Source: Lingula anatina (taxonomy: Eukaryota > Brachiopoda > Lingulata > Lingulida > Lingulidae). From it: a stretch of 64,000 bases of DNA. Within the stretch, counting starts at the first letter, position 1, and every line of letters begins with the position of its first letter. Made by a program: the position numbers and the translations under genes. Below are positions 1 to 13,250 of the stretch, piece after piece. Location of the stretch: assembly GCF_001039355.2 (NCBI RefSeq), contig NW_019776113.1, forward strand, positions 9,787 to 73,786, given 5' to 3'. Under the pieces are notes generated by a model. That model was not told the DNA's origin, ran no database searches, and saw nothing but the letters and a program-made list of their open reading frames with translations.

Positions 1-1509
1 GAATAGTCAAAGCAAACTCACACTGTCACGTTCTGAGAGATTATTTTCTCAGAAGCATTTTATTCCTTCCTTAGAGAGAGAATTGTCCTTATTCATGTGA
101 TGTTAATGGGTGGAAAAGAATAAACATTAAGAATCCATACAAACGTGATCTACAACATAAGTGAATTATTCTTTGTTGAGTTTACATGCTTTATAAATAA
201 TTGGTCTTTCCTGTTGTAATCTGATGTTTTTCTAAACACAAATTCACACCTAAATCAATAATTTTAACTCGGGTGACTTTATTTATAGCATGGATTGCAC
301 CAGTTCATCAAAATGAGCTAATATGTTAAAAAAATACCGAAATTCTTCTCTTCAAATATGTATTGTGAAGGCTTAAATACATATCTGCAGAATAACAATC
401 CCAAAAACATTTTGATATCACCAATGTCACACTTATAAAGTTACCAATGCCAGAAACAACTTAATTGTGCTGAAATCCTTTAAAACATGGCAACTGTCAA
501 GGGTGACAAATATTTAACATTTCATATGCAGTTATCACAAAAATCTGCTTCAAATAGAAATACAGTTTCTCTCAAATCCAGTGAGACGTACAAAATCACC
601 AAGAAATATGCTTTGTACTCAATGCAAAGAGCAGCTCTTCTGAGGAAATATGAACTTCATAAATGTAGCTTTGACTCAAATTAAATGGACCATTATCCAC
701 ATACGGTAATATATCATTAATCATAACCGAACAGATAAGATCAGCCTTAATTAATAACCCAGTAATATTCCGGCTTTCAAAACAAATGACAACAATGGCA
801 GTTTTTCATCACTTTTGAAGTGACAGCGCATTCAGGAAGTTATCCATAGCACAAAGCGGAAATTAAACCCAAGCCTGGGCTTTTCTTTGCTGAGAAACTT
901 GTGTATGTTTCTAATTCAAAAGGAATGCAATTAACACTTTGGTGCTTGGATATTGTTTGCAGTGTCAAAAGGCAGTGCTGGCATAAGACAAAAATTGGTA
1001 ATCAAAATTTCCAGTCATCTTTCAAATTTCCCAAGTACATATGTCTAAAATCAATATTTGGCGTAAGAGCTCTCAGATGATTTTCCACGTAAAAAACAAT
1101 TCTACTGCCACTCTATATCAAATTATGGTTATGGAAGAGTGGCATGTGTCCATGTTATAATATTAAACTTCATCTATGTGAGGAAAATTCTCAACAAGTG
1201 AATTAAAAAAAAACTTTTTTGGTATCATTTTGTAATCCCAATGCTTGACATCAAATTTCAGTTGAGATGGGGGCAATAATCAAACCCTACTTCCTGAGGT
1301 TATAAACATTTTTGCTAAAATAATACTGAACACGACCTTAGATTAGCTCTCTGCCATTAATTTCTTGAAATCAATGATTTGTACCCTCTAGCTGTACAAT
1401 CAGACATGTATTTCTGAAATTAATGGTGTGTCAAAATGCCAGTCTCCAGTCTGAAATAGATTATGGATGCATATTTCAGCAAATTCATGTGCAAGCACAT
1501 ACATGAGTC

Positions 1510-1568
1510 CACACACGTACACAAGCACACACACACACACACACACACGTACACAAGCACACACACAA
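1510..1568. repeat. Compound (CA)n microsatellite
   Basis: CA runs are interrupted by a repeated GTACACAAG block. Confidence 0.9.
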
Positions 1569-2136
1569 TAAATAATATTTCTTTCATCAATAAATGCTGA
1601 AATGAATAATGAATAAAAAACAAAATCAAATTAAGAGTGTAAATTAATCTTCAAGTAATACCATGGCATTCAGCTGATTACTATCTCTGTACACTGATTA
1701 CTTTTCTGCTGCAATTCACTTTGTGTCATAGGTGCTAGTATTTCCATTATTTATCTGTTAACAAATTCTGAGGATATTGAATATTTTTGGCTGATTGCAG
1801 GATTATCTGCTATGAATTGCTTTCAAGGGTATTACATCTGGCAGAATAAGGCAAGGATTATTTATCAATGAATTTCTCGGAAAAGTTGAAAGGAGAGGGA
1901 TTAACTATCAATATAATTCGAGGAGTGTGACTGGTGTTCATATTGGCCAAGGGATAAGTGTGATCATGTAAAGCTGGTGGCTATGGTTAAAAGTATAAGG
2001 TATTTACTTATAAGACTCTTGGAAGAATGTGGTAATTGCCAATTTGTTTGAAGATAGCAGTTAAAAAGGCCACAGTGCCATTGCCCAATGCAGTGCATGT
2101 TTGAAGATGTCACCAAGGCTTAAAACCAGTTTTCCC

Positions 2137-2217
2137 ATGAAAGTAGTAGTCTTACAAACTTCATTTAAAATAGCAAAATGAAAGTAGTAGTCTTACAAAC
2201 TTCATTTAAAATAGCAA
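2137..2217. repeat. Two-copy 41-bp tandem duplication
   Basis: The unit beginning ATGAAAGTAGTAGTCTTAC is repeated exactly, copies at 2137-2177 and 2178-2217. Confidence 0.9.
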
Positions 2218-2400
2218 ACTATCCATTTGATATTTTAGAACTACCTTTCCAGGAAATTCTGATAATTTTCTAAGAACAGATCATCAGAATCTTCCCCTGG
2301 AAACAGTTCTTTAAAGGCAGGCTCTACATGATATTGGTGATGCAGACATCATGTAGAAATGCAGATTAGTTATAATAATAAAACAAATGATTCAACTCAC

Positions 2401-2438
2401 CTTCTTTCTTGTCAGATGCACCTGGCATTGTGGTTCTT
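2401..2438 (-). CDS. Exon 5 of the SAMD5/SASH1-like gene (last one in the window)
   Basis: This is a 38-nt exon with a long T-rich tract and ttttttcag acceptor and a GAAG|gtgagt donor. Entering in phase 2 it reads RRTTMPGASDKKE and leaves in phase 1. Short charged exons lead towards the Lys-rich middle of SASH1, which would lie beyond the left edge. An open frame this short could occur by chance, but both splice sites are strong and the phase fits exon 4. Confidence 0.5.
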
Positions 2439-5342
2439 CTGAAAAAACACAAAAAAAATCCATAAATACATTGATTTTCAATTTAAAAAGGTATCTCTCC
2501 CCATACATTACAATATAGTAGTTTGCTACTTACAAAAAGCTGCATAAGACCACGCCTAACACTATGAGGACACAACCCATTATAAAACCAGAAATAATGT
2601 TATTTACTTCACAGTCATTCGGCATTTTACATAAAGTTTGCATACTACATGCAACCATACACTACAACCCATGTATCATCAATCTCATCTCACCCAGGTC
2701 AAAGCAACCATCTTGCTCTGGTCAGTGCTGGCACCTTAATCATGTCTCCTGACTGCAGAAGTGAGCTATATTCAATATACATAATCCTCTGATGTCCCCT
2801 TACCTATGTATTCTATAAGCTGGTGGTTGGTCCCTCTACACCCCACATGGTGACATGGGGCAGGTGAAGCACATTCACACCCTAATCTTACTTGAGGGCC
2901 CTTCAACAAGTTTGATCTCCTCATAAGTGGGGTAATTATTATAGATTTGTGACCATTCTTCACCTAAGCAGGGGAGCATATCTATCTAAACACCTAATCA
3001 TACATAATCATTTAATATTTCAACCGTAAAGTAAAACCAATCGTTTTCTCTCGATTGATTTTTTTTCCTCAAACACACAAGTTCAGTAAGGCCGTAAGGA
3101 GGGTTTTCTTGTTGTATGACACCCCTTGCTCTTTCTCATGGTAATTTTGGGTACAAAAAATTGGATATCACTCTATTCACCTAATGTGGCATGAAAATTC
3201 ATTGACAGATCATTGGTTATTACTATACGGAACACTCGATACAATACCCCTGTGTTTCCGCCATTGAATTCAAATTGATTTTCCAAATTCAAAACAGTGA
3301 CAACTGAGTTGTCTAAGGTGTAGGGATTAAGCCAGCCAATAGAACCTGGGACAACCTTTGGTGACATGAATATGAAGGTGAATAAAATCACTGAATCTGC
3401 TTCAAAATGTGCAATTTGTTGTAAGGTGTGTCTGTGACTAAAGTGCTTTTAAGAGTGTCTAAATGTGGTTTTACTCTGGTATCAATAACAGACTAACCAT
3501 GGCTCAGAACACTTAGTGCAAAATTATCCTTCACATATTATGAATATTTACAATAGACAGCCACTTTCTTAAAAGACCTTAGGAGAAAAAAAATGATAAT
3601 CAGACATGGCAAGGGATCCAGCAGACATATCATAATGCCCTTTGTCAAACTGAGCAAAAAAAGTTGTTCAAAAGAGATGCCAAAAAAGATGCATTTAAGA
3701 AGCTATTATGAACAGTCTAAAAATTGTTTAAAGTTTTGGAATTATGAATATGATGATTTGTGTTGTTATCCTCTATATTTACAGTTAATGCACCTGTCAC
3801 CAGGGTTCCACCTGTGTCAACTACAGGGAACATCAAAGGATAAATGGCAGACATTTGTCAAACTTAATGCCACTGCTTATTAATACAGTCTGTACTTAGG
3901 TTAATGAGAGTGCATATTAAAGTTCCATTCATAAATTAATGAAAAATTATCAAAAGGAAGGCCACTGTTTACCAGTGCAGTTGGTGCTTAGGGCAATTAG
4001 AGTGCCAATTAAAGAAATATTTATATACTTAGGAAAAATTGTTAACTAACAGAATTCTGATCCTGGCTTAATTAAAAGCAAAGTCTGAAATCATGGAAAC
4101 CTCCCTTGATTTTCAATGAGCTTGGTTCATTAGGCCGTCACCTGAATAAACCTTCATTGACATCAAAGGACAGAATAACAAATCTCTTGATGCTTAACTA
4201 ATAGGTGTACACAAGGATTACAGACATATTGGTTCAAAACGTGCTACTCCTAATACAAAATCTTATCCTATACCTGGCTACTTAGGCAAATAACCTATTT
4301 TATCCAATAGATGGAAAATCTACACATTCAATGTTGAAAATGGGAGTCTTGATAAAAGCTCAGCTTTTTCTTACATTTTAAAATGGTTAGTGCAAAGCTT
4401 CATACATAGTATAACATCTATTTAAAATACAAATGCATTTACACACAATCTAGAGTATCCATGGTTTGAAAGGTTGGAATATCTTAAAACGTATTTTTGA
4501 TCTAATAAAGCAGAAAAAACAGAAAAGATCATGTTCACAAAATTGTATGTTTATGCTTTTTTACATAAAATTCAAAAGCAGACTCATATCTTGTAAAATC
4601 TTTGGACCACTAACCTAATAAAGGATGGATACTTCCCAGCTTTACTTTTTTCCTTACATACACATCACTCCTGCTGACATTTCCATAAATATATAAAATT
4701 CCTCATTAGCATGCTCCAGAGAATTAAAAAAAAAAGAAATAATGGTTCATTCTCATGTCTTTTATTAAGGTCTCAAGGGCTAAATCTATATGAGAAACAA
4801 GTGATTCATCTCTTCTTAGTGCAGCAATGTTGCACCAAGTAGGTTGCACTAAAGCAAGTAAAAATGAAATCATTCAGCGACTACTGCAATGAAGGTATTA
4901 CACTCAATTATTAACTATGTTGTTATTTTCTATTAAGCATGGAATACTGATAAGCTTTGAAGTTTTGTTTAATGATAAAAACTATGCACACATCAATTCA
5001 AACAAAAACATGTTGTCCTCACTTTGGGGAAAAAGACATTAGATTGTAAACCCCAATAAACCATCCTCTTGTTATTAGCCGAGTAGCAGGCCTAATGAGT
5101 GGGATTACAGAAAGAAAACACAGGGATAGCAATGATTAACATGAAGTATTTGCATCCCACAAACAGGCTTTTTAAGTTTTTATTCAATTCCATGTTATTT
5201 TTTGTTAAAACCAATCTCCATGTTTCTTTTGTTGGGATTATGTTTGTATTTTTTCTTGTAGATGAAAACAATTCACACAGGCTTGCAATAAAAAATGTTT
5301 ATTATTTGCATTAATTTAATCAGAGATCAGATAAAGAACTTA

Positions 5343-5597
5343 GGCTTCGTTCACATGCAATGTCTATTTTCTAAATTCTATTTTCTATTCGCGCTATCTT
5401 ATGATCACGGTCTGTGCCCTGAATATCCCGCAGCGTAATTACTCGCAGCGCGAGCCAGTTACTGTAAGTTACTATAAGTAACTGGCTCGCGCTGCCAGTA
5501 ATTACGCGGCGGGATATTCAGGGCACAGACCGTGATCATAAGATAGCGCGAATAGAAAATAGAATTTAGAATATAGACATTGCAAGTGAACGAAGCC
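5343..5597. mobile_element. 255-bp near-perfect hairpin MITE, Harbinger-like
   Basis: The whole element is a palindrome with arms of about 120 bp. Ends are GGCTTCGTTCACATGC and its complement GAACGAAGCC; flanks are TTA at 5340-5342 and 5598-5600. A 3-bp TWA duplication with this type of end is typical of PIF/Harbinger elements. Confidence 0.85.
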
Positions 5598-5688
5598 TTA
5601 AACCAACTTAATGTCAGGATTCACTTACATATAAGATTGACAAAACTAAAAAAAACCCTCTGAAACCAACAATTTATTTTCAATATTA

Positions 5689-6073
5689 TTAAAGATACAT
5701 ACAAAGTCAATTTTTTGTCACAAAAACCAACCAAATGCCAGCATATAGTTTCAAGTAGTATAACTAAGAGAATTACCAAAAGGTATTGTTTAATTTTACC
5801 CGAAAATGATGTTTGAACAGATTTTTCTGCTGGCATTCTAAGCTGTATGTCAATGGGGCAGGAAAGTAGGTCACGGAAGTAGGTTAATTTTACAACCATA
5901 AATTTAAAGAAAGGAGCAGTCTAAAGGTCTTTTATGGCTGATCGAGTGATCTATTCAGTCTATCCCTTGGCATGTCAAATTTATTTGAGTCATATAAGAA
6001 TCTAGTAGAAGTAGTTTACATGTGTTACTGGGAATCCACGCTCCACCGATGCTCGGTTCGTATGTACCTTTAA
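5689..6073. mobile_element. 385-bp TTAA MITE, reverse copy of the element at 45245
   Basis: This reads as the reverse complement of 45245-45624 over almost its whole length, with TTAA at both ends and the same terminal repeats. It lies in an intron of the SAMD5/SASH1-like gene. Confidence 0.85.
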
Positions 6074-7271
6074 TCTAATTCTAAGCACAGCTGAGTTTTC
6101 ATACTTGGAAAAACTTGTATATTAGCTTGAATTTACACATCATAACTTTAATCTGCCATGCTGAAGTTCAAATCATTCTGACACAGACCTTTTCATCTGT
6201 GTATATCAGCAATTTCTAACCATAGGAAGCCCAACTAATGCAACCTATTATGATTACAAAGGGATAGGGAGGGACAACAGAAGGATTAGATTGTCTCCCA
6301 ATGGTAAGTTATTCTTGCAGCCTGCTTATATAGAGTAAACTAATAAGTTAGGTTAACTTTTCTTGGAAAAAGGCCTTAAGTGTTTAGGGAATACAATGCA
6401 CTTCTGAGCTAGTATTGCACACTTTGGAATTAAGATGATTTCTATAAGCATGTATCATATTATTAAAAGATATTCTCATTTTTTTCTTATCTATTATATC
6501 TTTTTCTTTTTGTAATGCTTCCATAATTGGCAACTACTTGTCTATCACCCATTCATCAAAAAATGAAACACAGAAATAATGACTCTCCAATTACTTTTAA
6601 TTACATTTCAGATGCTCAGGCAAGATTAATTTCTAAATTGCAATGCACCCCGTATGTGAGGAACCATCCCCACTCCACAGACCCTCCAGTCTGCAGTTGT
6701 AAATTTCATACTTGATACTTTCTTCCCGTAAGATATGATAAAAAAAGAAAAATTGACTGAAAAAGTAGCCTCGTGGTCCTTTAGTTTGAATAACCACATG
6801 AAAGAATAGTAGAGTTCATCCATTTCTGAACTGTGACTCAATAAATCAGGATTACTCCAAAAGAAAGTGTGACATCAGTTCCTCACAGGTGTTGTGCCGT
6901 TGGCAATGTAACACTAGCCAGGGTAATCGATGTCAAGTATCATACTACTGCTTTTTTTGTTGTTGTGGGACATATCCCAAAGGAAGAGAATATACTAAAT
7001 GAAGAGAGAAAATCACTTCCGAAAAGCATCTCAGATGACAAACTTAAAATCGGCTTAAGGCACAAATTCATGCTGCAAATGATAAACCTGGTGCTTGAGA
7101 TATATCAAGCTGTATGTTCCACTGTTTTGAAATATTGATGCCCATTGTTCCAGGGATGTTAAAACTACTATCATAGCATTCACATCTGTCACGTTTGCAT
7201 TGAACTTAACTTCAAGTGCTTGCATGGAAGAGTACAAAGCACATTTTGTAAGAATACACCATGTGTGATTA

Positions 7272-7480
7272 AAGCAGATCCATATTCCTCAGGTGTGAAG
7301 TAAGTGGATAAAATCTGATTCTGTATGTCCTATGTTTTAATTCACATCATGTTAGCAAAGCAGATCTATATTTTTTCATGAATAAAGCTGTGAAGTGGAT
7401 AAAATCTTGTTCTCTGTGTTCCATGTTTTAGTAAACATGTTTTGTGAGTAGATCTATACTTTTCATTATAAAACTTGTAA
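7272..7480. repeat. Degenerate tandem repeat, about 85-90 bp period
   Basis: Units starting AAAGCAGATCYATATT at 7272 and 7357, with a partial third at about 7446, share GTGGATAAAATCT and CCTATGTTTTA-type blocks. Confidence 0.6.
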
Positions 7481-8021
7481 AACATGAAGATAAAGTTGTA
7501 ATATCAGTAGCATCCTCTAGAGACCTCAAACCAGGTGTAAGAAAACAGTAACCACCTGCCCCAGGCTAGAAGACTATCAACTTCAATTTGTTATGTCTCT
7601 TCTATACCAGCTGCTATAATTACAGGATCAAATGCTCTACTGGATGACTTCAAAGCAAATTCAGAGAAAGAGAATGGGCCCTAACTGTATGGGATGGTGA
7701 CAACGACCTGATCAGTGAGACAATATGCCACTTTTTAAGGTCTCCGTGTTCCAAAATTTGGTGAACAGTTATGGTTCCAGTTACATGATGGGTGTGTAAA
7801 GAGGTTACATTACTGCCACTGCCCTCTAGTGTACACTTGACAAACAACCACACCTATGGCTGGCTTCAAAAACCACAGTGTGCTTTCATCTTTTGAAATA
7901 TGGGTGTACATATCATTTTGATGGTGAACCAAGAGCTGCCGGGTAGAAAGTGTCATTTTCCCTTAAAACTCAAGGATGAATTTATCTTCAGAATAAGCTC
8001 ATTTCTTTCAATTATGTAAGT

Positions 8022-8049
8022 CATAATAATAATAATAATAATAATAATA

Positions 8050-8080
<31 letters not shown>
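8022..8080. repeat. Palindromic (TAA)n(TTA)n microsatellite
   Basis: A run of TAA repeats is followed directly by TTA/ATT repeats of similar length, so the whole tract can fold into a hairpin. Confidence 0.9.
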
Positions 8081-8082
<2 letters not shown>

Positions 8083-11000
8083 CAATCATCAATTTGACCA
8101 TCAGTAACACCTTGCCAAAAAATTTATCATTTCTGAAGTACTGTTCCAAATGAGACTTGTCCTCATCAGACAAACACAGTACATTAAGAACTGTGCATAA
8201 GCTAGAAATATGAAGAAATATTAGTATGAGAGCATTTATATTTTCTATTCAATAAGGAGGGAAAATCGTTTAGGCTTCACTCATCTGAAAAATTAAGCTA
8301 TGATTCCATGGCCAGACACCACAATGATTCCAAAGATAAATCACACCCTAGAGATCTTCAAAACTTTTTTCTTTCCTCTCCCTCTAATCTGAACTTCATT
8401 TAAACTTGAGGAAACACCACCCCCAGATTACTGCATTGTGTGACCACACGGATCAACTTTGGATTATTATTTGAGGGCATTTATTTAGCCTGTGATCCTT
8501 TTGTTTGACCGAATGCAACTAAGTGAGATTAGAAAGAACATTGGTCACAAAGTCAAATACAAAATCAATGATGATGGACTTTACAGTTCAGATTGTAGAG
8601 AGGGTGGAGACTACCTTGCTTTATCAGGAGCCTCTACTAAGGAGGTTCTAGCATGTAATTTGCCAGATTTACTTTGGTGGTCCCTGCATATCAACGCTAA
8701 CGAGAGCTGGCAGCATGTAATCTTTTTAACCATGGCCCTTTGGGAAGTTCAACCACCTCATTCTGCTAATCACCTGAGCATAAGAAGTAGGGAGGGGTCT
8801 ATTGAGTACAAACTCATTTTCACCTAGTTTCTAAGAAACTAACCAAATTCATCCACAGAATCATTTATTGTAAAGAGTTTCCATTAAAAGATGCATAATT
8901 TTTTAATTTCATTAATTTCTTTTTTTGATGACGTAAATCCTGAACAGCCGAATAACATCTTTTTTTTTTACTCACTGACAAAAGTGGTAACAAAAGAAAA
9001 ATGGCCATTTCCATTACTTAAAGAGTTTTAAAATAATTATGTATTAAGAGAATAACCAATTTAAAAAGGAGGAAAGTGGCACAGCTGTTTAATTCAGCTC
9101 CCCTTTCTTTGGCTGCTGAATATATAGGACCTTTGGAAATAGATATCTGTTCCATTTCACCCTAACAACACTTGCAAAATAATGATGTATACACTCAAGC
9201 TGCCTCCAAGCACTTTTGTCTAAGGAAAAGCTTTTATCCAAAGTTTCTAACTTGTAACACGCCTGATCCCCAATAAAAGGTCAAGTGATAATAAAGAAAT
9301 CCTGCAATCTGATGACGAGACCCTCAAGTCAAGCTTACTATAATGGAAACTGCTTGTTTCACTTGAATCGATTGCTGAATGTGCAATGTGAAACTGTGGT
9401 TCAGAATTGTAATCAAGAAAAAAAGTTGGAACTTTGTCAAAATTCTGCTTAATCAAGACAAAATTTTAACAAGGTTTCATTCAAGTTGACAGACAGCTTT
9501 TATCATAGGTATACAAAATGGCATAAAAATTAACAAAAATTTCTCTTTGACTTATGACTTCAGCAAATTTGTTCCATTTGTGCAGCAGAAAAAAATTCCC
9601 ACCAAAACATGATTCATTAGATAAATATCTCAATTCTACAATTGTTCCTTCACAAACCAAAGATAGCTATCAATACAAAATTTGAAACTCTTATCAAAGC
9701 AGTTCTGTAACAATAATCACTAATGATAATATCACGTACCATGACAATGAACAAAAGTGACATATGCCAATACACCTTTCCACTTATCCAATATGACATA
9801 ACTTACAAATCAGTATAAAGTATCTAATTATATTATCAATCGTAAGTGCTGCAAACAAGATGCAAGTACAGACAATACACATTATTGTTTTACTCCTCTA
9901 ATTCTATTGCAGCCACAATTTCTTTGAAAGCTAACAACCAATAAATACAGGCTTAATAAAATGGAGAGCAAATTTGCATATTATCAGCTACCATGCTAAT
10001 TAGCCAGAAAGCACATATAGTAATTCACTTGACTTTCATTCATTTAAGGGGATTTCCAGTTGTCCTTAGCATCCTTTAGCATTGGTAAATACTGGACTTT
10101 TAACTAAGTTGCTGCTACGAAACCAGTCAAGTGGAATGGTGAACAGTACATCATATCAAGAGACCTACATCTTCATTTAATGAAAAACCTTTCAATACAT
10201 CAAACAGTTTCTAATGACCTATTTTCTTTGCCATCATAAATGATCATCTAATGTAAATCCTAGGAAATGATCATTTCTCCTTTCTTGAATGTACAAGCCA
10301 TGGAGAACAAAGGAACATTAACTTAGTCATGAATCACTGGTCACTCGATGGCTTCATCCACTGCCAATACCAATCAGATATTTCACCACAATGACTGTGT
10401 GCTACTGATAAATGGGCATTTCCAATGGTCAAGTGTTCTTAATGAAAGTAAATTAACCCTGATTAATCAGCTTATCTCAGGAAAAAACTTTCCAATTAAG
10501 ACCTGATTAATTTGACACTTGAGAAACCCAAGAACAGGATGCCTCCGATATTTCTTCAACTAGATAATCCCTATCAAGTAGCTGATAACCTATTCAGCTA
10601 TTATATTTCTGTTCTTGAGGTCTGTAGAATTACCTGGTCAGCAAGAGCACAAATCAGGTATTTGTTCCAGTGAAAACACCTGTCTACCTGCCACTTTGAC
10701 TGGAATCCTTGCACAGTCTATCCACTTGTCACCTGGCGCCACCTGTCACCTCATGCTGCATGAGTTAGGCTGTTGGTATCTGTGTTATATTAGGATGAAG
10801 TAGCTTTAAATCTAACAGTCAAGGTGGCTGTTCTACCTTAAACCCAAACTGAACATTTTTCTATATGCAGTGGGGTGGGTCAGCCAGATTCAAGTGGGAG
10901 GAGACGCTGTTGTATTCCAGCAGAGTGCATGTATCTCGTGAGGTTATTAGCTTGGGGCTGTGATACTTGGCTTTGTGTATCACGTATATCTAGCAGCAGC

Positions 11001-11867
11001 AGTCTCTATAGCTTTTTGTATGGCAAGCACATGGATAGGTTGCAATAAATGTTGTATATCCTCAGTCAGGCTAGGGGTTTTAAATAAATCCTACGAGACA
11101 TGTATTACTAAAGGTGTTAACAAAAGTTAGTAATTGTTTGACCTTAATCGACCTCTAGACACCCTGCCAAACTTGGGACATTTAACTGTCTGCCAACAGG
11201 ACAATATATCCGCCCTCCATGACTAAAACAAAGACATCACATTACACTGTGTAATGTTTTGTATTCTACTAATGTCTGGAGGTCTTGCTAAGGGCTCCAC
11301 CCAATGCTAGTTGTCAGGTGAATGATGGTGGCATTTAGATGTTAGAACCGTTGGAATGCCACAGATGAAAGTAAATGAGGGATGGAAATTAAAACATCCA
11401 TTTCATTGGACTTAATAAGCCATCTTGAAAATTTCTGGGTAGTGATTTTGTTTTGAGTTATCTATAAATGAGAAAATACTTATATCTGTTGTTCTTTTTG
11501 TTCAAATGATTAGCAGAGTTAATCTGAATGAATCAGATAAATAGTTTTACCAGTATGAAAACAAGGATTAATGTGTAAATACTGATTGTAACATTCAAGT
11601 ATCTCCATCTGAAAACTTATTGACTGCCTATGACTAGGAAACCAGCAGACAGATAATCTTGTCTGGATCTGCCAAATATGCTGAGTTTACACTAACTGAC
11701 ACTAAAAAAACAACCACACAAGAAGCAGCTACCTATTTTAAGCAAACTCCTGTAAAATAACCCTAAAGTATATCTCTCCAAAACAGTTTGGGAAATTACA
11801 GCACTATAACCAAAATGACTGAACTCTGATGCTCCACACATTGCTGATCTTTACATCTACAAATAGT

Positions 11868-12076
11868 ATCTTGGTGCTGGCCAACTTGCACTTCAGTTGT
11901 AAAAGGAAGATTTTCACCAATATGATAGGTTTTATTTCAAAATGCAACCCATAGTTTCCTTTTATTCCCCCATCTTGGTGCTGGCCAACTTGCATTTCAG
12001 TTGTAAAAGGAAGATTTTCACCAATGTGATAGGTTTCATTTCAAAATGCAACCCATGGCTTCCTTTTATTTACCCA
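11868..12076. repeat. Two-copy 104-bp tandem duplication
   Basis: ATCTTGGTGCTGGCCAACTT starts both copies (11868 and 11972); they differ at a handful of positions. Confidence 0.9.
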
Positions 12077-12723
12077 GCACAAATTGGAATATGAACATTA
12101 TGCAAAAACCAATGTATTTTTTCATTCACTCATTTATTTATTTCTTGTATTTTGCAAAAATTGAAAGGTACGTCAAGCTTCTGAAAGAAGCTGAGCCTTG
12201 GAGCATTACTCCAGTGCACAGATGTCATTTTGAAAAGATGTAATTCCAATACATAGCCATCATTTTGAAAAGATAACCCTGCACCAAAAATGAAACTATT
12301 CCTGCCCTCTCTCATTAGATAGTAATTAAAATCAAATGCACTTCTATTTCCATGTTTTTCCAACCAAAAAGCAATTTCCTCTCACTTATCCCTCATGCCC
12401 TAAGGTAATCCTAAGATCCATATACAGCATTTCCTAATACACAGCAGACTGCATCAATAGGGCGGTGATGACCACTAATTGCTTTTTTCTGTGGCGATTA
12501 AGATGGCTAATTGAAGGTTGAAAGATGCACATTCATTCTGTATTGATCTGTTAATTTTCCCATCAACTGGTTTCTATGGCAACCATATGTAGCACGGTAA
12601 CAGTAGGGCAATGTTTCTTTTTTTATAAAGCTGTACTGACCACATATGGATGGCATGACTAACTGAATTCTGATAATGTATCAATTACATGTTATTTTTA
12701 TGGATGTCACTTTGTATTTTCCT

Positions 12724-12724
<1 letters not shown>

Positions 12725-12773
<49 letters not shown>

Positions 12774-12774
12774 T
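12725..12774. repeat. (TAA)n microsatellite, probable LINE 3' tail
   Basis: About sixteen TAA units adjoin the LINE fragment on the side where a minus-strand element would end. Confidence 0.9.
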
Positions 12775-12779
12775 TATTT

Positions 12780-13250
12780 CAACTTGTAATGTGACATGTA
12801 AACATTGTCTGTCTATGTCACTTCTAATTCTACTGATTGTTCACAAAGTATAGGAAAGAGAAAAGAAGTAATATATAAATAAATAAGTAAATAATGTACA
12901 ATCTTGCCTCTCAGTACATAGACGTTTATAAGAAGTGTGATGGTTACTTTTTGTTAATTCTATATATCAAGACACTGCTCTAAGAGATTTATCATTCTGT
13001 GGGTTAAGTGGGATATACAGTTTCTGATCACTGTCTTCTAATTTATAATTTTTTCCCTTTTTTATTTTGACAGCATGCTTCTTGATCCTTCGTATATTTC
13101 TTTCAGTCGAGTAAATGTGTTTCACATCTTCAATTTCATTGTGGCAGTGTTTGCATGTTCTTTCTTATAGTGGGGTTTTGGAGTGTCTGCCCTTTTCAAT
13201 ATCCAAATCATGATTGCTTATCTTATTCTTAATTTTATATTTCTTTTGTA
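12780..13250 (-). pseudogene. Degenerate non-LTR retrotransposon (LINE) 3' fragment
   Basis: On the minus strand the frame reads KISNHDLDIEKGRHSKTPL, a stop, then ERTCKHCHNEIEDVKHIY, and continues for about 30 codons. L.IE.GR......ER.C..C..EIED..H is typical of the C-terminal end of LINE-type reverse transcriptase proteins. After it come the bases TTGAAATAAATTATTATT, that is, a polyA-like signal running into an (ATT)n tail, as expected for the 3' end of a LINE in this orientation. Confidence 0.6.

Larger units (their letters stand above)
1..2400. other. Left-edge intron sequence
   Basis: This is presumably the next intron of the SAMD5/SASH1-like gene. It contains the (CA)n tract and the 41-bp duplication; no exon is supported. 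Confidence 0.4.

Noticed and set aside
5621-5899. Open frame sharing a peptide (FSGKIKQ.LLVILLVILLE) with a frame at 45438-45638
   Set aside because: The shared peptide comes from two copies of the same TTAA MITE; the frames are short, inverted relative to genes and have no other support.
8492-8827. 111-codon open frame on the plus strand
   Set aside because: No recognisable motifs and no conserved context; length is compatible with chance over 64 kb.
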